Source of the DNA: Gemmataceae bacterium
GTDB lineage: Bacteria > Planctomycetota > Planctomycetia > Gemmatales > Gemmataceae
NCBI GenBank assembly: GCA_019752375.1
Contig: JAIEMG010000049.1
Location: 1-43,859, forward strand
Reading direction: 5' to 3'
Length of the DNA: 43,859 nt
Shown: positions 1-8,990 of the stretch, piece by piece
How the letters are laid out: the number at the start of each line of letters is the position of its first letter
Position numbering within the stretch: the stretch's first letter is position 1
Translations under genes and position numbers: made by a program
Notes under the pieces: model-generated
The model's database searches: none
Told to the model about the DNA's origin: nothing
The model's input: the letters and a program-made list of their open reading frames with translations, nothing else

Positions 1-387
1 TGACGGACAACCGCAAGCGTGACTGGACAAGAGGTGGTCGCGGCCTTATTTTGAAGCGGCATGGAGCAGACTCCGAGTCGTGTGTGATTACCGACAAGGA
101 TATGCTCCATGCGCATTTTCAGCTGCGCCGGACGGCATTAATTCATCGAAAAACGCCCCTTTTCGCTCAAAATCACTGGAAAACACCGGTAGAATCAGCA
201 GTTGCACCCCTCGTACACCTCAGAAGGGAGAACGGGCCACCGCTGAAACTCGGCTCGCGATACGGGCCGCTCCAACAATTGCCATTTCTCGTCCTCCGGC
301 AGATGCCAAAGAACGAAATACTCGGACGGCATGAGGAAGCAGAACTCTTTGTAACGCTTCTGAAAGCGCTTCTCCACGAGTTCGCCC

Positions 388-550
388 GGAAAAGGGGACA
401 TTCATGTTTACTAACCCGGCATGAAAGATAATCAGAGTCATATGAGAAAATGTCCGGTGTTTCTCATAGCCCGTTTGAGTAACTTTCTTGCCGGGTTAAT
501 ATTGCTGATTCGCCCGCGAATCAGCAATAAACATGAATGTCCCCTTTTCC
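388..550. repeat. Nested palindromic element
   Basis: Two 23-bp arms (388-410 and 528-550, containing aaaggggacattcatg and its complement) form a perfect inverted repeat. Inside it a second imperfect pair joins about 412-427 with 483-498 (ctttcttgccgggtta against its partner, one mismatch). The right side carries its own hairpin with 14-bp arms at 500-513 and 516-529 and a 2-nt loop, and the centre holds an 8-bp atgagaaa/tttctcat pair. The Rhs remnant begins directly after its right end. The nested arms suggest a REP/BIME-like or transposon-derived element; what mobilises it is unknown. Confidence 0.7.
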
Positions 551-566
551 AACTCCCTTTTCCAAC

Positions 567-713
567 TTGGCCGGCACCCAACTCATCGGCACGACGACCA
601 ATGTCTACGACGGCAATCGGCTGGTGTCGAAGATCCAGCGCGACGGCAGCGGCACGATTTTGGCTTCCTATGCCAGCACCTACGATGCCGCTGCAAGACG
701 GGAATGGACGGGG
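567..713 (+). pseudogene. Rhs/YD-repeat protein remnant
   Basis: Reading frame from 567 gives about 48 residues with Rhs/YD-repeat character, including the stretches TNVYDGNRLVSKIQRDG and ASYASTYDAAARREW. Rhs and YD-repeat proteins are normally well over 1000 residues, so this is only a scrap of one. It has no start or ribosome site of its own and abuts the palindrome at 388-550. After about 713 the frame turns into Arg/Ala/Pro-rich sequence without repeat character. The assignment rests on motif recognition alone. Confidence 0.5.
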
Positions 714-895
714 ATTCCCAACGTCGTCGCGGTGTCCGTGCCGGCCGTGCGGCGGGCTGAGCCGCGGAAGGATGCGGCGGCGCGGCCGACAAAGCCGTCG
801 CCCAACCGCAAACGAAAGCGCAACATGCGGACTGGACACGCCGGTTCGATGGCATCACTTTTGCTGCTTTCTTGAGCAACAGGAGGGCAAGTATC

Positions 896-1276
896 ATGTC
901 CGCAACTCTGCAATCCACGGAGCGCCGGGCTCGCCGGCGGTATCGATGTCGGATCCCCGCCTCTTATGACGCCGGGGCGAGCGGCAAGGACCGGGTCTGG
1001 TGGTGGGGCCGCGTCCGAGATTTCTCCCGCGACGGTCTCCACCTGACGATCGCGCAGTCTCTCGCGCCCGGCACGCCGATTACCATTAGTCTATGCGTGC
1101 CCAACGCGGAACAGGCTACGGTGTTAACCGGCCGAGTGGTCCACGCCTCCGCCGCGGACGACACAGGCCAGTGCAGCGTGGGGTGCAAATTCCACCAGGA
1201 ACTTGGGGAGGCTGAGTTTCAGTTACTCCGGGAAACGGCGGCAGGCGTGAAGGGCGTATGGACGCAATCGGAGTAA
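896..1276 (+). CDS. PilZ domain protein
   Basis: This 126-residue protein is a stand-alone PilZ domain, the common receptor fold for cyclic di-GMP. The N-terminal arginine cluster (RRARRRYRCR, residues 9-18) corresponds to the RxxxR ligand motif, and DFSRDG near residue 43 corresponds to the (D/N)xSxxG motif. The start at 896 is chosen because AGGAGG lies ten bases upstream; the in-frame start at 872 lacks such a site. No output domain is attached, so it probably acts by binding a partner, perhaps in motility, attachment or polysaccharide export. It is monocistronic in appearance. No transmembrane segment is seen. Confidence 0.85.
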   Translation: MSATLQSTERRARRRYRCRIPASYDAGASGKDRVWWWGRVRDFSRDGLHLTIAQSLAPGTPITISLCVPNAEQATVLTGRVVHASAADDTGQCSVGCKFHQELGEAEFQLLRETAAGVKGVWTQSE

Positions 1277-1589
1277 CGGGTTTTCGGCGCAGCGTTCTTT
1301 GAGCTGGAACGTGATGACCATATGGAGGATCGGCGGACCGCATGTGCCAGCGGGCCATTGACGCGATCGACCCGATCGGCCGTGGCGGCAGCTCGAGCAG
1401 CGGCCCTTTCGACCACGAGGTACGCGTGTGGATACTGCAGACACTGCCGGCCGGCGCTCCCGAGGCGCGATTGACCCGCGAAGCGCTGGCAGCTCTGGAA
1501 CGGTGCGGCCGAGTTGAAAGTGATCCGTCGTGGAGTCCTACGGCAGTGACGAATGGTTGGAAGCGACCGCGAAGCAACTGAGACTGGAG
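1277..1589. other. Intergenic, no firm gene
   Basis: A plus-strand frame of 79 codons (1342-1581) is open here but has no ribosome binding site and no recognisable motif, so it is not called. Nothing else is recognised between the PilZ gene and the convergent large secreted-protein gene. Confidence 0.5.
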
Positions 1590-4313
1590 TCAACGCTGTG
1601 GCCGCGCGGTCGGTCGGCAGTCCTCGTCCGCTGGCCCGCCTTGCCGACCGTTCGCGATGCTCAGCATGGCCGCGGGCGCCAGGCAGAGCAGGCCGAGTCC
1701 CCAGTCAGTCGTGGAACGGTCAGGCTCGCGATCATCGAGAGGGGCGAGAGTCGCTGCCTCCTCGTTCCAATCCTGCACCGCACGGTCGAGGTCCTCGGAG
1801 CAGGCCTCCTCCTCGCTGGGAAGATCGCGACGCGTGAGCGGCCTGCCGCGCTTGGCCGCCATGCCGAAATGGAGGACCCGGGGCTTGCTGTCGCTGGTCA
1901 CTTTCACCGCATAGCTGACGGGGGTCGTGAGATTCAAGCTCGAACCCGCCGGGGAAATTCGGCAGACACGATAGACGCCGGGAGTGACGCCCGCAAAGGC
2001 GAAACCACCCTTGGCGTCAGTGACCGCCGTGCCCATGACGACATACGCGCCGTCCTTCTGCACCTCCAGGACGATCTTCTCACCAGCCACACCGGGTTCA
2101 CCCTCGTTCCGCTGCCCATTGCCGTCGAGGTCTGCAAACACGGTCCCGCTGATCAGCGGCGCTGACTCGGCGTCGCCGCCTCCGGACCCTGGCGCAATGA
2201 CGCCGACGAGGAGGGAGGCGAGGAGGGTCCTCGTGACATCCGACGTCTTCTGGGCGGCAACGGCACCGTCATTGGACCGCACCGAATTGTCGCGGGCGGC
2301 AACGATGAGAAGGGTCGCGATCAGGGAATTGGGGATCGGGGGCGACTGGCCGCCCAGAGTCGACGGGCCGCCCGCTTCGGTCACAATGGCAGAGACCGTG
2401 CCGTTCGCGGACGGAACGACGGGCGCCCCTGGCTGGCTGTTCGGTACCGTCGACGGGATGCTCGGAACCGTTACAATGGGCGGCGTGGTGCCGGTCTGTA
2501 CGGGCGGAAGGGGGAACCCCACCAGCCGGGTATTGGTTACCGCTGGACCACCGAGCGCACGTTCAGGTTGACCAGGAAACGTAACTCCGATCGTTAACAA
2601 AACCGGGGGGGATGATATGGACGCCGCGGGGATAGAAAAATCTAACGTGTCATCCACGGACGATGGGTAAGAAAAAGATGCCACGGCGGGCGAGTTGTAG
2701 AAGGCGAGCCCAAGGGTGTAGTCACCGATGGTATCCTGGTCGGCGGAAACCGCAAACTCGTAAGTCTCGCCCCGTGTTACCTGGATCACCACATACTCGT
2801 CGCGTGTCAGTGCCGCGTACCCGACCTTCGTGAAGACATTGGTTCCAGCTTCGACCCACGTTCTGTTGGTAGGCCCAGCATCGATTACCGCGAGCGGTGT
2901 CTCCGAGGGAAAAATGAGCCGGCCCTGGATGTTGGTTTCCTGCATCGATCTCAAGGCCACGAGCACGAACCCGTCCTCCCGCGCGGTAAACTTGAACCAG
3001 TCCTGATCTCCTCGGGTTTCAATGCTGCCCGAAACGGTGGCGGACGAACTTTCCGGGGTGCCGGAGGAATTCTCAAGGCGGATGTTGCGCGCACGCCGCG
3101 GCACGTCGGCAAAGTCGTCCTCGACCATGGTAAAGGAAAGCTCATAGTTAGCGCTGAGGCCGAGATTCGCGGTGAAAGAGCCTTGCCGAGCGCCCGACGC
3201 AACACCCGACACCCGGACGGTGTATTGCACCCCTTTGTCGACATGGAACTGGAGAATGCGGGGGTAATCGACGCCGAATGGCTTCTGTGGGCCAGTGAAG
3301 TCGTAGGTCACCGCGTCCACGGAGACAGGCGCGACGGAAAGCTGGCCCGTGAAACGCCACCAATCATCCTGCATCGTGATGGTCATGATGCCGGTCTTCG
3401 GGGCCGTGAAGCGAAACGCGTCCACATCGTCGGGTTGGTTGATTCGCCCCACGTTGATTCGCCCCGCCTGACTCCCGGAGCCGTTGCCATCGAGTTTGAC
3501 GGTGGTGACGGTGGCGGCCGGGAAGTCGTCCGCGACGGCTCGGACCGTCAGAACGTAGGGCCCGGCGCCGGAGACCAGGATTCCGAAAGTCTGGCCCGGC
3601 GCTGTGTTCAAGACCAGTTCCTGATTGACGGCTCCGCCGACTCGGACAAAGGCTTGCCCCGTCGCCGACGCCGTAAAGGCAAAGTAATCCTGGTCCTCCG
3701 GCTTTTCAATGGTTCCCAGTTGAAGCCCAAACCCTGACGCATCGAGCGGGATCACGTGCGGGGTGGTGGCGGAGAAATCGCTCGTCTCTGTCGACAGGTA
3801 CAACTGATAGGGACCACGGGCTCCACCATAGTCGAACTGGGTGAGGCCGGCTTGTCCCGGCACCGCGGCATAAAACTGGTAGGTCTGATCAATTATCACA
3901 TCGAATTGGAGCAGGGAGTCCTCCGCACTCGCGATCTGTGAGGGCACCGGTGTCCCCTTGATGGGGAAGTTACCATCGGGGGGGAACTCGGTAAGTGGTA
4001 TGCCGGAGGTCAATTCACCATGCATCCTTTCCCGCTCGGAATGCATGAAGATCGAGATTCTGCCCGTCACCGTGGCCCGGAACTCGAACTGGTTTACATT
4101 CTGGCCAATGTCGCCGGTAGCGAAACCGGATCCAGACAGGTCCAGCTGGATCATCGTGGCGTCCAGCAGGTTCCGGCATTCCAGCTGCTCGAAGATGGGA
4201 AGATAGCGACGAAAGGGCTCACGGACCAGACCGGAGGGCCGGGTACGCAACGTCGACAGAACCGTGCACAAGGCAGGTAGCATTCTTCGGTATTTCGGTA
4301 AGCAGCCATTCAA
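1590..4313 (-). CDS. Large secreted protein, ECRNLLD motif and SdrD-B-like domain
   Basis: A 907-residue protein of the planctomycete exported type. The N-terminus is basic and hydrophobic (residues 1-40) and is followed by LECRNLLDA (44-52), the position and shape of the LEPRxLL motif found on many large planctomycete surface proteins. The middle is built of several beta-rich modules of roughly 110-130 residues with D-x-D-x-F/Y-x-F-x-A cores (for example DQDYFAFTASATGQAFVRV and DQDWFKFTAREDGFVLVAL), resembling bacterial pre-peptidase C-terminal (PPC) domains. Residues 719-790 form a Cna-B/SdrD-like domain (SGTVFADLDGNGQRNEGEPG), usually a calcium-binding stalk. A hydrophobic stretch at about 871-888 precedes a short charged tail. 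Probably a cell-surface or extracellular structural/adhesive protein; the ligand is unknown. No catalytic motif was found. Confidence 0.8.
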   Translation of the reverse strand: MNGCLPKYRRMLPALCTVLSTLRTRPSGLVREPFRRYLPIFEQLECRNLLDATMIQLDLSGSGFATGDIGQNVNQFEFRATVTGRISIFMHSERERMHGELTSGIPLTEFPPDGNFPIKGTPVPSQIASAEDSLLQFDVIIDQTYQFYAAVPGQAGLTQFDYGGARGPYQLYLSTETSDFSATTPHVIPLDASGFGLQLGTIEKPEDQDYFAFTASATGQAFVRVGGAVNQELVLNTAPGQTFGILVSGAGPYVLTVRAVADDFPAATVTTVKLDGNGSGSQAGRINVGRINQPDDVDAFRFTAPKTGIMTITMQDDWWRFTGQLSVAPVSVDAVTYDFTGPQKPFGVDYPRILQFHVDKGVQYTVRVSGVASGARQGSFTANLGLSANYELSFTMVEDDFADVPRRARNIRLENSSGTPESSSATVSGSIETRGDQDWFKFTAREDGFVLVALRSMQETNIQGRLIFPSETPLAVIDAGPTNRTWVEAGTNVFTKVGYAALTRDEYVVIQVTRGETYEFAVSADQDTIGDYTLGLAFYNSPAVASFSYPSSVDDTLDFSIPAASISSPPVLLTIGVTFPGQPERALGGPAVTNTRLVGFPLPPVQTGTTPPIVTVPSIPSTVPNSQPGAPVVPSANGTVSAIVTEAGGPSTLGGQSPPIPNSLIATLLIVAARDNSVRSNDGAVAAQKTSDVTRTLLASLLVGVIAPGSGGGDAESAPLISGTVFADLDGNGQRNEGEPGVAGEKIVLEVQKDGAYVVMGTAVTDAKGGFAFAGVTPGVYRVCRISPAGSSLNLTTPVSYAVKVTSDSKPRVLHFGMAAKRGRPLTRRDLPSEEEACSEDLDRAVQDWNEEAATLAPLDDREPDRSTTDWGLGLLCLAPAAMLSIANGRQGGPADEDCRPTARPQR

Positions 4314-4333
4314 GAATAAGCTCGACGTTTCGC

Positions 4334-4386
4334 AGGACGGATTTCCAATCCGTCCGTGTCTGCCGGACGGATTGGAAATCCGTCCT
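4334..4386. repeat. REP-like hairpin, family A copy 1
   Basis: Perfect 23-bp arms at 4334-4356 and 4364-4386, loop 7 nt, core ggacggatttccaatccgtc. The flanking acgaacttatttttggatga is shared, in opposite orientation, with copy 2 at 14745-14803. Lies just upstream of the start of the large secreted protein gene. Confidence 0.85.
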
Positions 4387-4474
4387 ACGAACTTATTTTT
4401 GGATGAGTTCTAAGGTAGCAACCCGCGCCCCTTGGCGACGCCCCCACCAAGTCTAACAGCCCTTCGATCTGCGT

Positions 4475-4660
4475 TGTAGAAAACCTTGTTCTCGTGACTG
4501 GGCTCTGCCCGGTCACGCACGGTCCGCGAGGCTCTGCCTCGCGGCAGTGAACGAGCCGCCATCGACCGATCCAGCCAGGGAAGGGTTCGCGAGGCAGAGC
4601 CTCGCCGGCAGTGCGTTACCGGGCTCTGCCCGGTCACGAGGGAAAAATAGGCTTTCTACA
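4475..4660. repeat. Nested hairpins with gggctctgccc core
   Basis: The block holds paired elements tgactgggctctgcccggtc (about 4494-4513) and ttaccgggctctgcccggtc (about 4616-4635), inner ccgcgaggctctgcctcgcgg (4524-4544) with a partner near 4588-4605, and an outer tgtagaaaacc / ggctttctaca pair. It fills most of the gap between the secreted protein and kinase 1, so it may act as a bidirectional structure or simply be a dispersed repeat. A shorter related piece (ccgggctctgccc) is at about 12480-12492. Confidence 0.65.
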
Positions 4661-4701
4661 GAGCACTTTCGATCCATGTTCACCGACTCTGACGAGTTTT
4701 C

Positions 4702-7700
4702 TCAAGGGGAAGACCGGCCGTATTGCGCCTCCAACCGCACGTACTTGGGGTCTTTCCGGATCGAGTCAAGGGTACTGTCCGTTTGCACCGTTCCGCGCCA
4801 GAAGGACTGTCGGTCCTTCTCGGGTTGCAGATCCAGGGATTTCTGCAGCAATTCCATTGCCCGTTCGCGGTAGCGGCCCGCGAACTTCTGGTGATCGGGC
4901 TCCTTCCCATCGACCGCGGCCTTCGCTGCGAGCAGGGCATAGACACAGGCGATGTTGAAATTCCGCACCGAGGAATCGGCAGCCCGGCGCAGGGCAGCTT
5001 CGCCATCCTTGACCGCTTCCCGGTAGTGACCCAGGTAAGCATGTGCCAGCGCCCGGCCATTGAGGGCATACTCGTTGTCCGCGTCCAGCCGCAAGGCCTC
5101 CTGGAAGTCGCGCAGTGCCAGGCTCCAGGCCTGGACTTCGAAATACTCCCAGCCGCGCTCCACGAGCATGTCGGCGTCCGGCCCGGCGACCAGGTAGCGC
5201 GAGAAATCGTCCACGGCTCCGGCGTGGTCCCCCGCCTGACTGCGCGCCCGGCCGCGCAGCCGGTAGATTTCCGCCACCGGCGGTCCCTTTTCCAGGTAGC
5301 GATCGCACGCCTTGGCTGCTTCCGCGGCTTTGTGCAGTTCCAGCAACGCACGCACCTGGGTCAGGGATGCCTCGGTATGGTCGGGACGCAACTGCAAGGC
5401 CGCGGCACACGCTTCTACGGTCTCCCCATACTTCTTGTTCGCGAAGAGGATGCGGCCGCGCTCCAGGTGATCGTCCGCCACGTCGGCGGCTCCCGGCGGC
5501 TGGCGCTGGATGGCCGTCTCGAAATGCCGCAGCGCGGCCGGCGCGTCACCGCGCGCCAGGGCCAGCCGGGCGTGGAGTCGGTGCACGGAGGCAGCCTTGG
5601 GCCAGCGCCGCGCCGCCGGATTCAGCTGGGCCTCGGCCTCGTCCCACTTCTTCCCGGCCAGGTAAACCTGGATCAGGGACTCATAGGCTTGGGGGCGGTC
5701 GGGCATCAAGGCGATGGCCTGCTGCAAGTCGGCCACGGCCTCATCGAGCTTTCCTTGCCGATTTCGCATGCCGCCGCGATAGATCCACAGGACATAGCAG
5801 GCTTCCGGGCTGGGGTCCAGGTTCAGTGCCTGCTGGAAATCGGCTTCAGCCAGGGTAAACTCCCCGGTGCCGCCATGAACGATGCCCCGCAAGAGATAGA
5901 GCCAGGGGAAGTCCGGCCGTCGGCTCAAGCAGGCGGTCAAGCTGGCCTTGGCCTCGGCGGGGCGTTGCGATTCCAGGTAACGGAGCGCCAGGAAGAACTG
6001 GGCCCAGAAGTGATCCGGCTGCAAACGGAGCGTATGGTCGAACGCCACGATCGCTTCCGTCAAACGGCCGCGCTTGTACCACTCATCGCCAAGGAGGAAA
6101 AAATCGACGGCATGGACTGGCTGCACGGCTTGCGCACGATCGGATTCCACCTTGGCGCCCTGGGCATCCCCCAGCAGGTCCAGGTAGCGTGCCCGGCGCA
6201 AATAGTAGGCCTGGCTGGCGGTGCCCACCTGAGCCGCGCGATCCAGAATCTGCAAGGCATGCTGGATGGCCGCTTTCTGCTTCTCCGGTTGCTGTCCGGA
6301 TCCCGCTTGGGCCTGGACGTCGGCCAGGATCAGCATCAGGCCGTAACAACCTTCGATGATCTCCGCCCGTTCCGCCTTGCTGTAGTTGACATTCCAGACG
6401 ATGGGCTCCTTCGAATCCACGGTCGCCCCGACCAGGCCGAGTGCGTCATTGATGGCGGTTCCGGTCGTCTGCAAATTGGCCTGAAGGTCCATGCTGGTGA
6501 ACAGGGTCCCGTACTGGAACAACGCGTCGTCTCGTTTCCGGGTGAACCGCTGGTGCTGCTCCTGGGCCTGGCGCCGTGCGGCCATTGCTTCCAGGTGTTG
6601 CAGCGCCTGTGCGCGCAGGTCTTCGGCAACCCGCTTCAGGTCCGCCAGTGTCGACTCGTCGCCAATCTGGGCCAGAGCGCTGGAAAGCTGAAGGTTGGCA
6701 TTCTGCCAGTCCTGAACCTTCGCGGCCGCCTCGCCCGCGTAGATGAGTTGCCGCGCTTCCGTCCGCAACGCGGCCACGCGCTGGTTCTCGCGTTCCCTGG
6801 CAACGCGCACCACCATGAGGACCGCCGCCAGACTGACCAGGGCCACTGCACCTGCCGTCGCGCATGCCGTCACCAGAGTGCGATGACGGACAATCCAGCG
6901 CCGGGCGCGGATGTACCAGGGCTCGCGCCAGGCCGTGACCGGTTCGTCGGCCATCCAGCTTTCCACGTCGTCGGCCAGGGCTTGAGCCGTCGCGTAGCGG
7001 CTTTCGGGCTTTACGGCCATTGCTTTCAGGCAGATGGCTTCGAGAGGGCGGGGAATGCTGGGTTTCACACGGCGCGGGGGCGGGAAATCGCCCCGTGGAA
7101 TCTTTTCCAGAATCGTCGCAACCGTCTGGCCCTCAAAGGGAGCGCGACCGGTCAAGAGGCAGTAAAGCGTAGCACCGAGACTGTAAACATCGCTGGCCGG
7201 CCCCAATCGATCCATCTGACCCGCGGCTTGTTCGGGACTCATGAACTGCGGCGTCCCCAGGGCGCGGCCCATCTGCGTGGCCGTGACGTCGCCGGTATCC
7301 AGCGGTCGCGACGACAGCTCGGTGGGCCCAGCACCGCTTTCCGGCTGCGCGAGTGTCTTGGCCAGCCCCCAGTCGACCACCAGCGTTTCACCGAACTGCC
7401 CGAGCATCACGTTGCCCGGCTTCAGGTCCCGGTGCAGAACACCGCGACTGTGGGCGTAGGCGATGGCATTGCAGATATCGATGAACCGGCCCAGCAGCTT
7501 GTGGAGATCGAGCGAACGCTGGCCGGGGTCGGTTGTCTCCGCCTGATGGAATCCGTCAATCGCTTCCTTGAGACTGTCCCCTTTGATGAAGCGCATGGCG
7601 TAATAGGGGCGTCCATCGGAATAATGCCCCAGTCCGTACACCGGCACAATGCCCGGATGTTCGAGCCCACCGGTAATCCTGGCCTCCCGGAGAAAGCGAC

Positions 7701-8178
7701 TCCGCGACTCCTGATCGTCGGCATAGCGATTCTGGATTTCCTTGAGGGCCACTTCGCGCTGTAGCTCGTCGTCGTGGGCCACCGAGACCTGGCCCAGCCC
7801 GCCCTTGGCGTGCAACTGGAGAATCCGAAAGCGCGAGCCGCCATGGTGGGCGGTCGACTCGGTCGAGTGTGCCGGCGTCCCCGCGGCCTGGCTGCTGGGG
7901 GCGGGCGGTTTGGTCGCGTATGGGTCCACATCGGTCGACGTCCCCGGAACCTCCGCGGCAGGCGTGGCCGCACCGGAGGCGCAGGTTCCAAGTGCATCCG
8001 TCTCCGTCGACGGGTCTGCCGCCCGCGAATCCTCGCGTTCAGCAGAAGGACGAGCAGCGACCGAGGGACAGGTCGCGAAAGTACCCTCCGATGCGTCTGA
8101 GAAGTGGCCGCTCGCTTCGTCATCCGGAGGCACAGTGGCATGTGGGTCGGCCGGTGCTTCCTTTGGCTTTTCGCCCAT
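4702..8178 (-). CDS. Serine/threonine protein kinase with TPR sensor (kinase 1)
   Basis: A 1158-residue Hanks-type kinase. Residues 1-115 are an acidic, low-complexity tail. The kinase domain spans about 117-410: glycine loop AKGGLGQV (124-131), VALKE with Lys146, catalytic HRDLKPGNV (249-257), and SPEQAAG (314-320) of the activation segment. The magnesium motif reads VVDWGLAK (268-275), DWG in place of DFG. One transmembrane helix lies at about 434-457. The remaining ~700 residues are predicted helical, rich in TPR repeats, and face the outside of the cytoplasmic membrane. Signal presumably passes from the TPR sensor to the kinase; the substrate is unknown. AAGGAA precedes the ATG. The gene stands alone between palindromes and the divergent hicAB pair. 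The 1013-codon frame on the opposite strand is a GC-driven shadow. Confidence 0.93.
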   Translation of the reverse strand: MGEKPKEAPADPHATVPPDDEASGHFSDASEGTFATCPSVAARPSAEREDSRAADPSTETDALGTCASGAATPAAEVPGTSTDVDPYATKPPAPSSQAAGTPAHSTESTAHHGGSRFRILQLHAKGGLGQVSVAHDDELQREVALKEIQNRYADDQESRSRFLREARITGGLEHPGIVPVYGLGHYSDGRPYYAMRFIKGDSLKEAIDGFHQAETTDPGQRSLDLHKLLGRFIDICNAIAYAHSRGVLHRDLKPGNVMLGQFGETLVVDWGLAKTLAQPESGAGPTELSSRPLDTGDVTATQMGRALGTPQFMSPEQAAGQMDRLGPASDVYSLGATLYCLLTGRAPFEGQTVATILEKIPRGDFPPPRRVKPSIPRPLEAICLKAMAVKPESRYATAQALADDVESWMADEPVTAWREPWYIRARRWIVRHRTLVTACATAGAVALVSLAAVLMVVRVARERENQRVAALRTEARQLIYAGEAAAKVQDWQNANLQLSSALAQIGDESTLADLKRVAEDLRAQALQHLEAMAARRQAQEQHQRFTRKRDDALFQYGTLFTSMDLQANLQTTGTAINDALGLVGATVDSKEPIVWNVNYSKAERAEIIEGCYGLMLILADVQAQAGSGQQPEKQKAAIQHALQILDRAAQVGTASQAYYLRRARYLDLLGDAQGAKVESDRAQAVQPVHAVDFFLLGDEWYKRGRLTEAIVAFDHTLRLQPDHFWAQFFLALRYLESQRPAEAKASLTACLSRRPDFPWLYLLRGIVHGGTGEFTLAEADFQQALNLDPSPEACYVLWIYRGGMRNRQGKLDEAVADLQQAIALMPDRPQAYESLIQVYLAGKKWDEAEAQLNPAARRWPKAASVHRLHARLALARGDAPAALRHFETAIQRQPPGAADVADDHLERGRILFANKKYGETVEACAAALQLRPDHTEASLTQVRALLELHKAAEAAKACDRYLEKGPPVAEIYRLRGRARSQAGDHAGAVDDFSRYLVAGPDADMLVERGWEYFEVQAWSLALRDFQEALRLDADNEYALNGRALAHAYLGHYREAVKDGEAALRRAADSSVRNFNIACVYALLAAKAAVDGKEPDHQKFAGRYRERAMELLQKSLDLQPEKDRQSFWRGTVQTDSTLDSIRKDPKYVRLEAQYGRSSP

Positions 8179-8456
8179 CGCGCATTTCCTTATTGGTTGG
8201 CGTTCTCAGGGGCGCCAATTGATGTGCTCGTCCGATTTGGTGGCCTGCAAACCAGGCCACTGCGTAACATTCAAGCTTCGTCGAATTGGTCGGCCGATGC
8301 AACCCTTGGGCGTCCTGGCCGCATCCACCGTCCTCCATCGAATCAGCTGCTGGACGAACGGGGCGTTCAAGGCGAAGAATTCGTGGAAAGCGTGGAACGG
8401 CAGCAATTGTCCCAGCGGCTGCCGTTGGTCGTGGCGTTCCCCGAGGTATTCTCCTG
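8179..8456. other. Intergenic between kinase 1 and hicA
   Basis: Holds the divergent upstream regions of kinase 1 and hicA. A plus-strand frame ends at TGA 8455-8457, overlapping the hicA ATG by one base, and its last 30 or so codons look protein-like (GVQGEEFVESVERQ); it could be the tail of a decayed upstream gene, but no start or family is recognisable. Confidence 0.4.
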
Positions 8457-8642
8457 ATGAAAGTCCGAGAAGTCATTCGGCTGATCGAAGCGGACGGCTG
8501 GTACCGGATTCGAAGCCGGAGCGGTCACCGGCAGTACAAACACGCCTCGAAGCGAGGTAGCGTAACCGTGCCGGGCAGGCTCTCGGACAGTCTGGCACCC
8601 AAGACACTGAATTCCATTTTGAACCAAGCGGGGCTCAGCTGA
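8457..8642 (+). CDS. hicA: HicA-type toxin
   Basis: A 61-residue protein with the double-stranded-RNA-binding-like fold of HicA mRNA interferases: MKVREVIRLIEADGW at the start, then RSRSGHRQYKHAS, where His24 sits at the conserved catalytic histidine position of the GSHHxY-type motif, and VTVPG near residue 38. HicA cleaves mRNA when freed from HicB. The length is typical (about 60 residues). The longer frame beginning at 8286 is rejected because its extra 57 residues do not belong to the family. Eight bases separate it from hicB, toxin first, the usual order. Confidence 0.88.
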   Translation: MKVREVIRLIEADGWYRIRSRSGHRQYKHASKRGSVTVPGRLSDSLAPKTLNSILNQAGLS

Positions 8643-8650
8643 GGTAAATC

Positions 8651-8956
8651 ATGCGTTATGCCATCCTGATCGAAAAGGGCAAGAACAACTACTCCGCGTA
8701 CGCCCCTGATGTTCCCGGATGCGTCGCCACGGGCGCCACGTTGGAAGAGGTGAAGCAGCAAATGAAAGAGGCCCTGGAGTTTCATCTGGAAGGCATGGTG
8801 CTCGACGGAGACTCCTTGCCCAAGGCGGAAACCCGGTGCGCTTACGCCGACGTAAACATGGCGGCGGTCGCGAAGCGGGCAGCGCAGGAAAAGCACAAGA
8901 AAGCGAGCGGGGGACGAGTGGATCGACAAGCTTCCGTGTCCCGCAAAAGCAAATGA
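8651..8956 (+). CDS. hicB: HicB-type antitoxin
   Basis: A 101-residue HicB antitoxin. The N-terminal partial RNase-H-like fold is visible as MRYAILIEKG, YSAYAPDVPGCVATGATLEE (residues 14-33) and an amphipathic helix EVKQQMKEALEFHLEGM. The C-terminus lacks an obvious ribbon-helix-helix or HTH and is a basic, low-complexity tail (KKASGGRVDRQASVSRKSK), so DNA-binding autoregulation may be weak or use another surface. GAGG lies six bases ahead of the ATG. It neutralises HicA and is co-transcribed with it. Confidence 0.88.
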   Translation: MRYAILIEKGKNNYSAYAPDVPGCVATGATLEEVKQQMKEALEFHLEGMVLDGDSLPKAETRCAYADVNMAAVAKRAAQEKHKKASGGRVDRQASVSRKSK

Positions 8957-8990
8957 CGCCCGCCCGATTCTGAAGGCGCTCGCGCCGCCA

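Noticed and set aside
195..401. 68-codon minus frame near the left edge
   Set aside because: Looks protein-like (MPSEYFVLWHLPEDEKW) but starts inside the palindrome, has no family match by eye and no ribosome site.
1342..1581. 79-codon plus frame between the PilZ and secreted-protein genes
   Set aside because: No ribosome site, no motif, and no neighbour that would explain it.
4723..7764. 1013-codon open frame opposite kinase 1
   Set aside because: The kinase frame has clear domains; the opposite frame has none and arises from GC-rich codon use.
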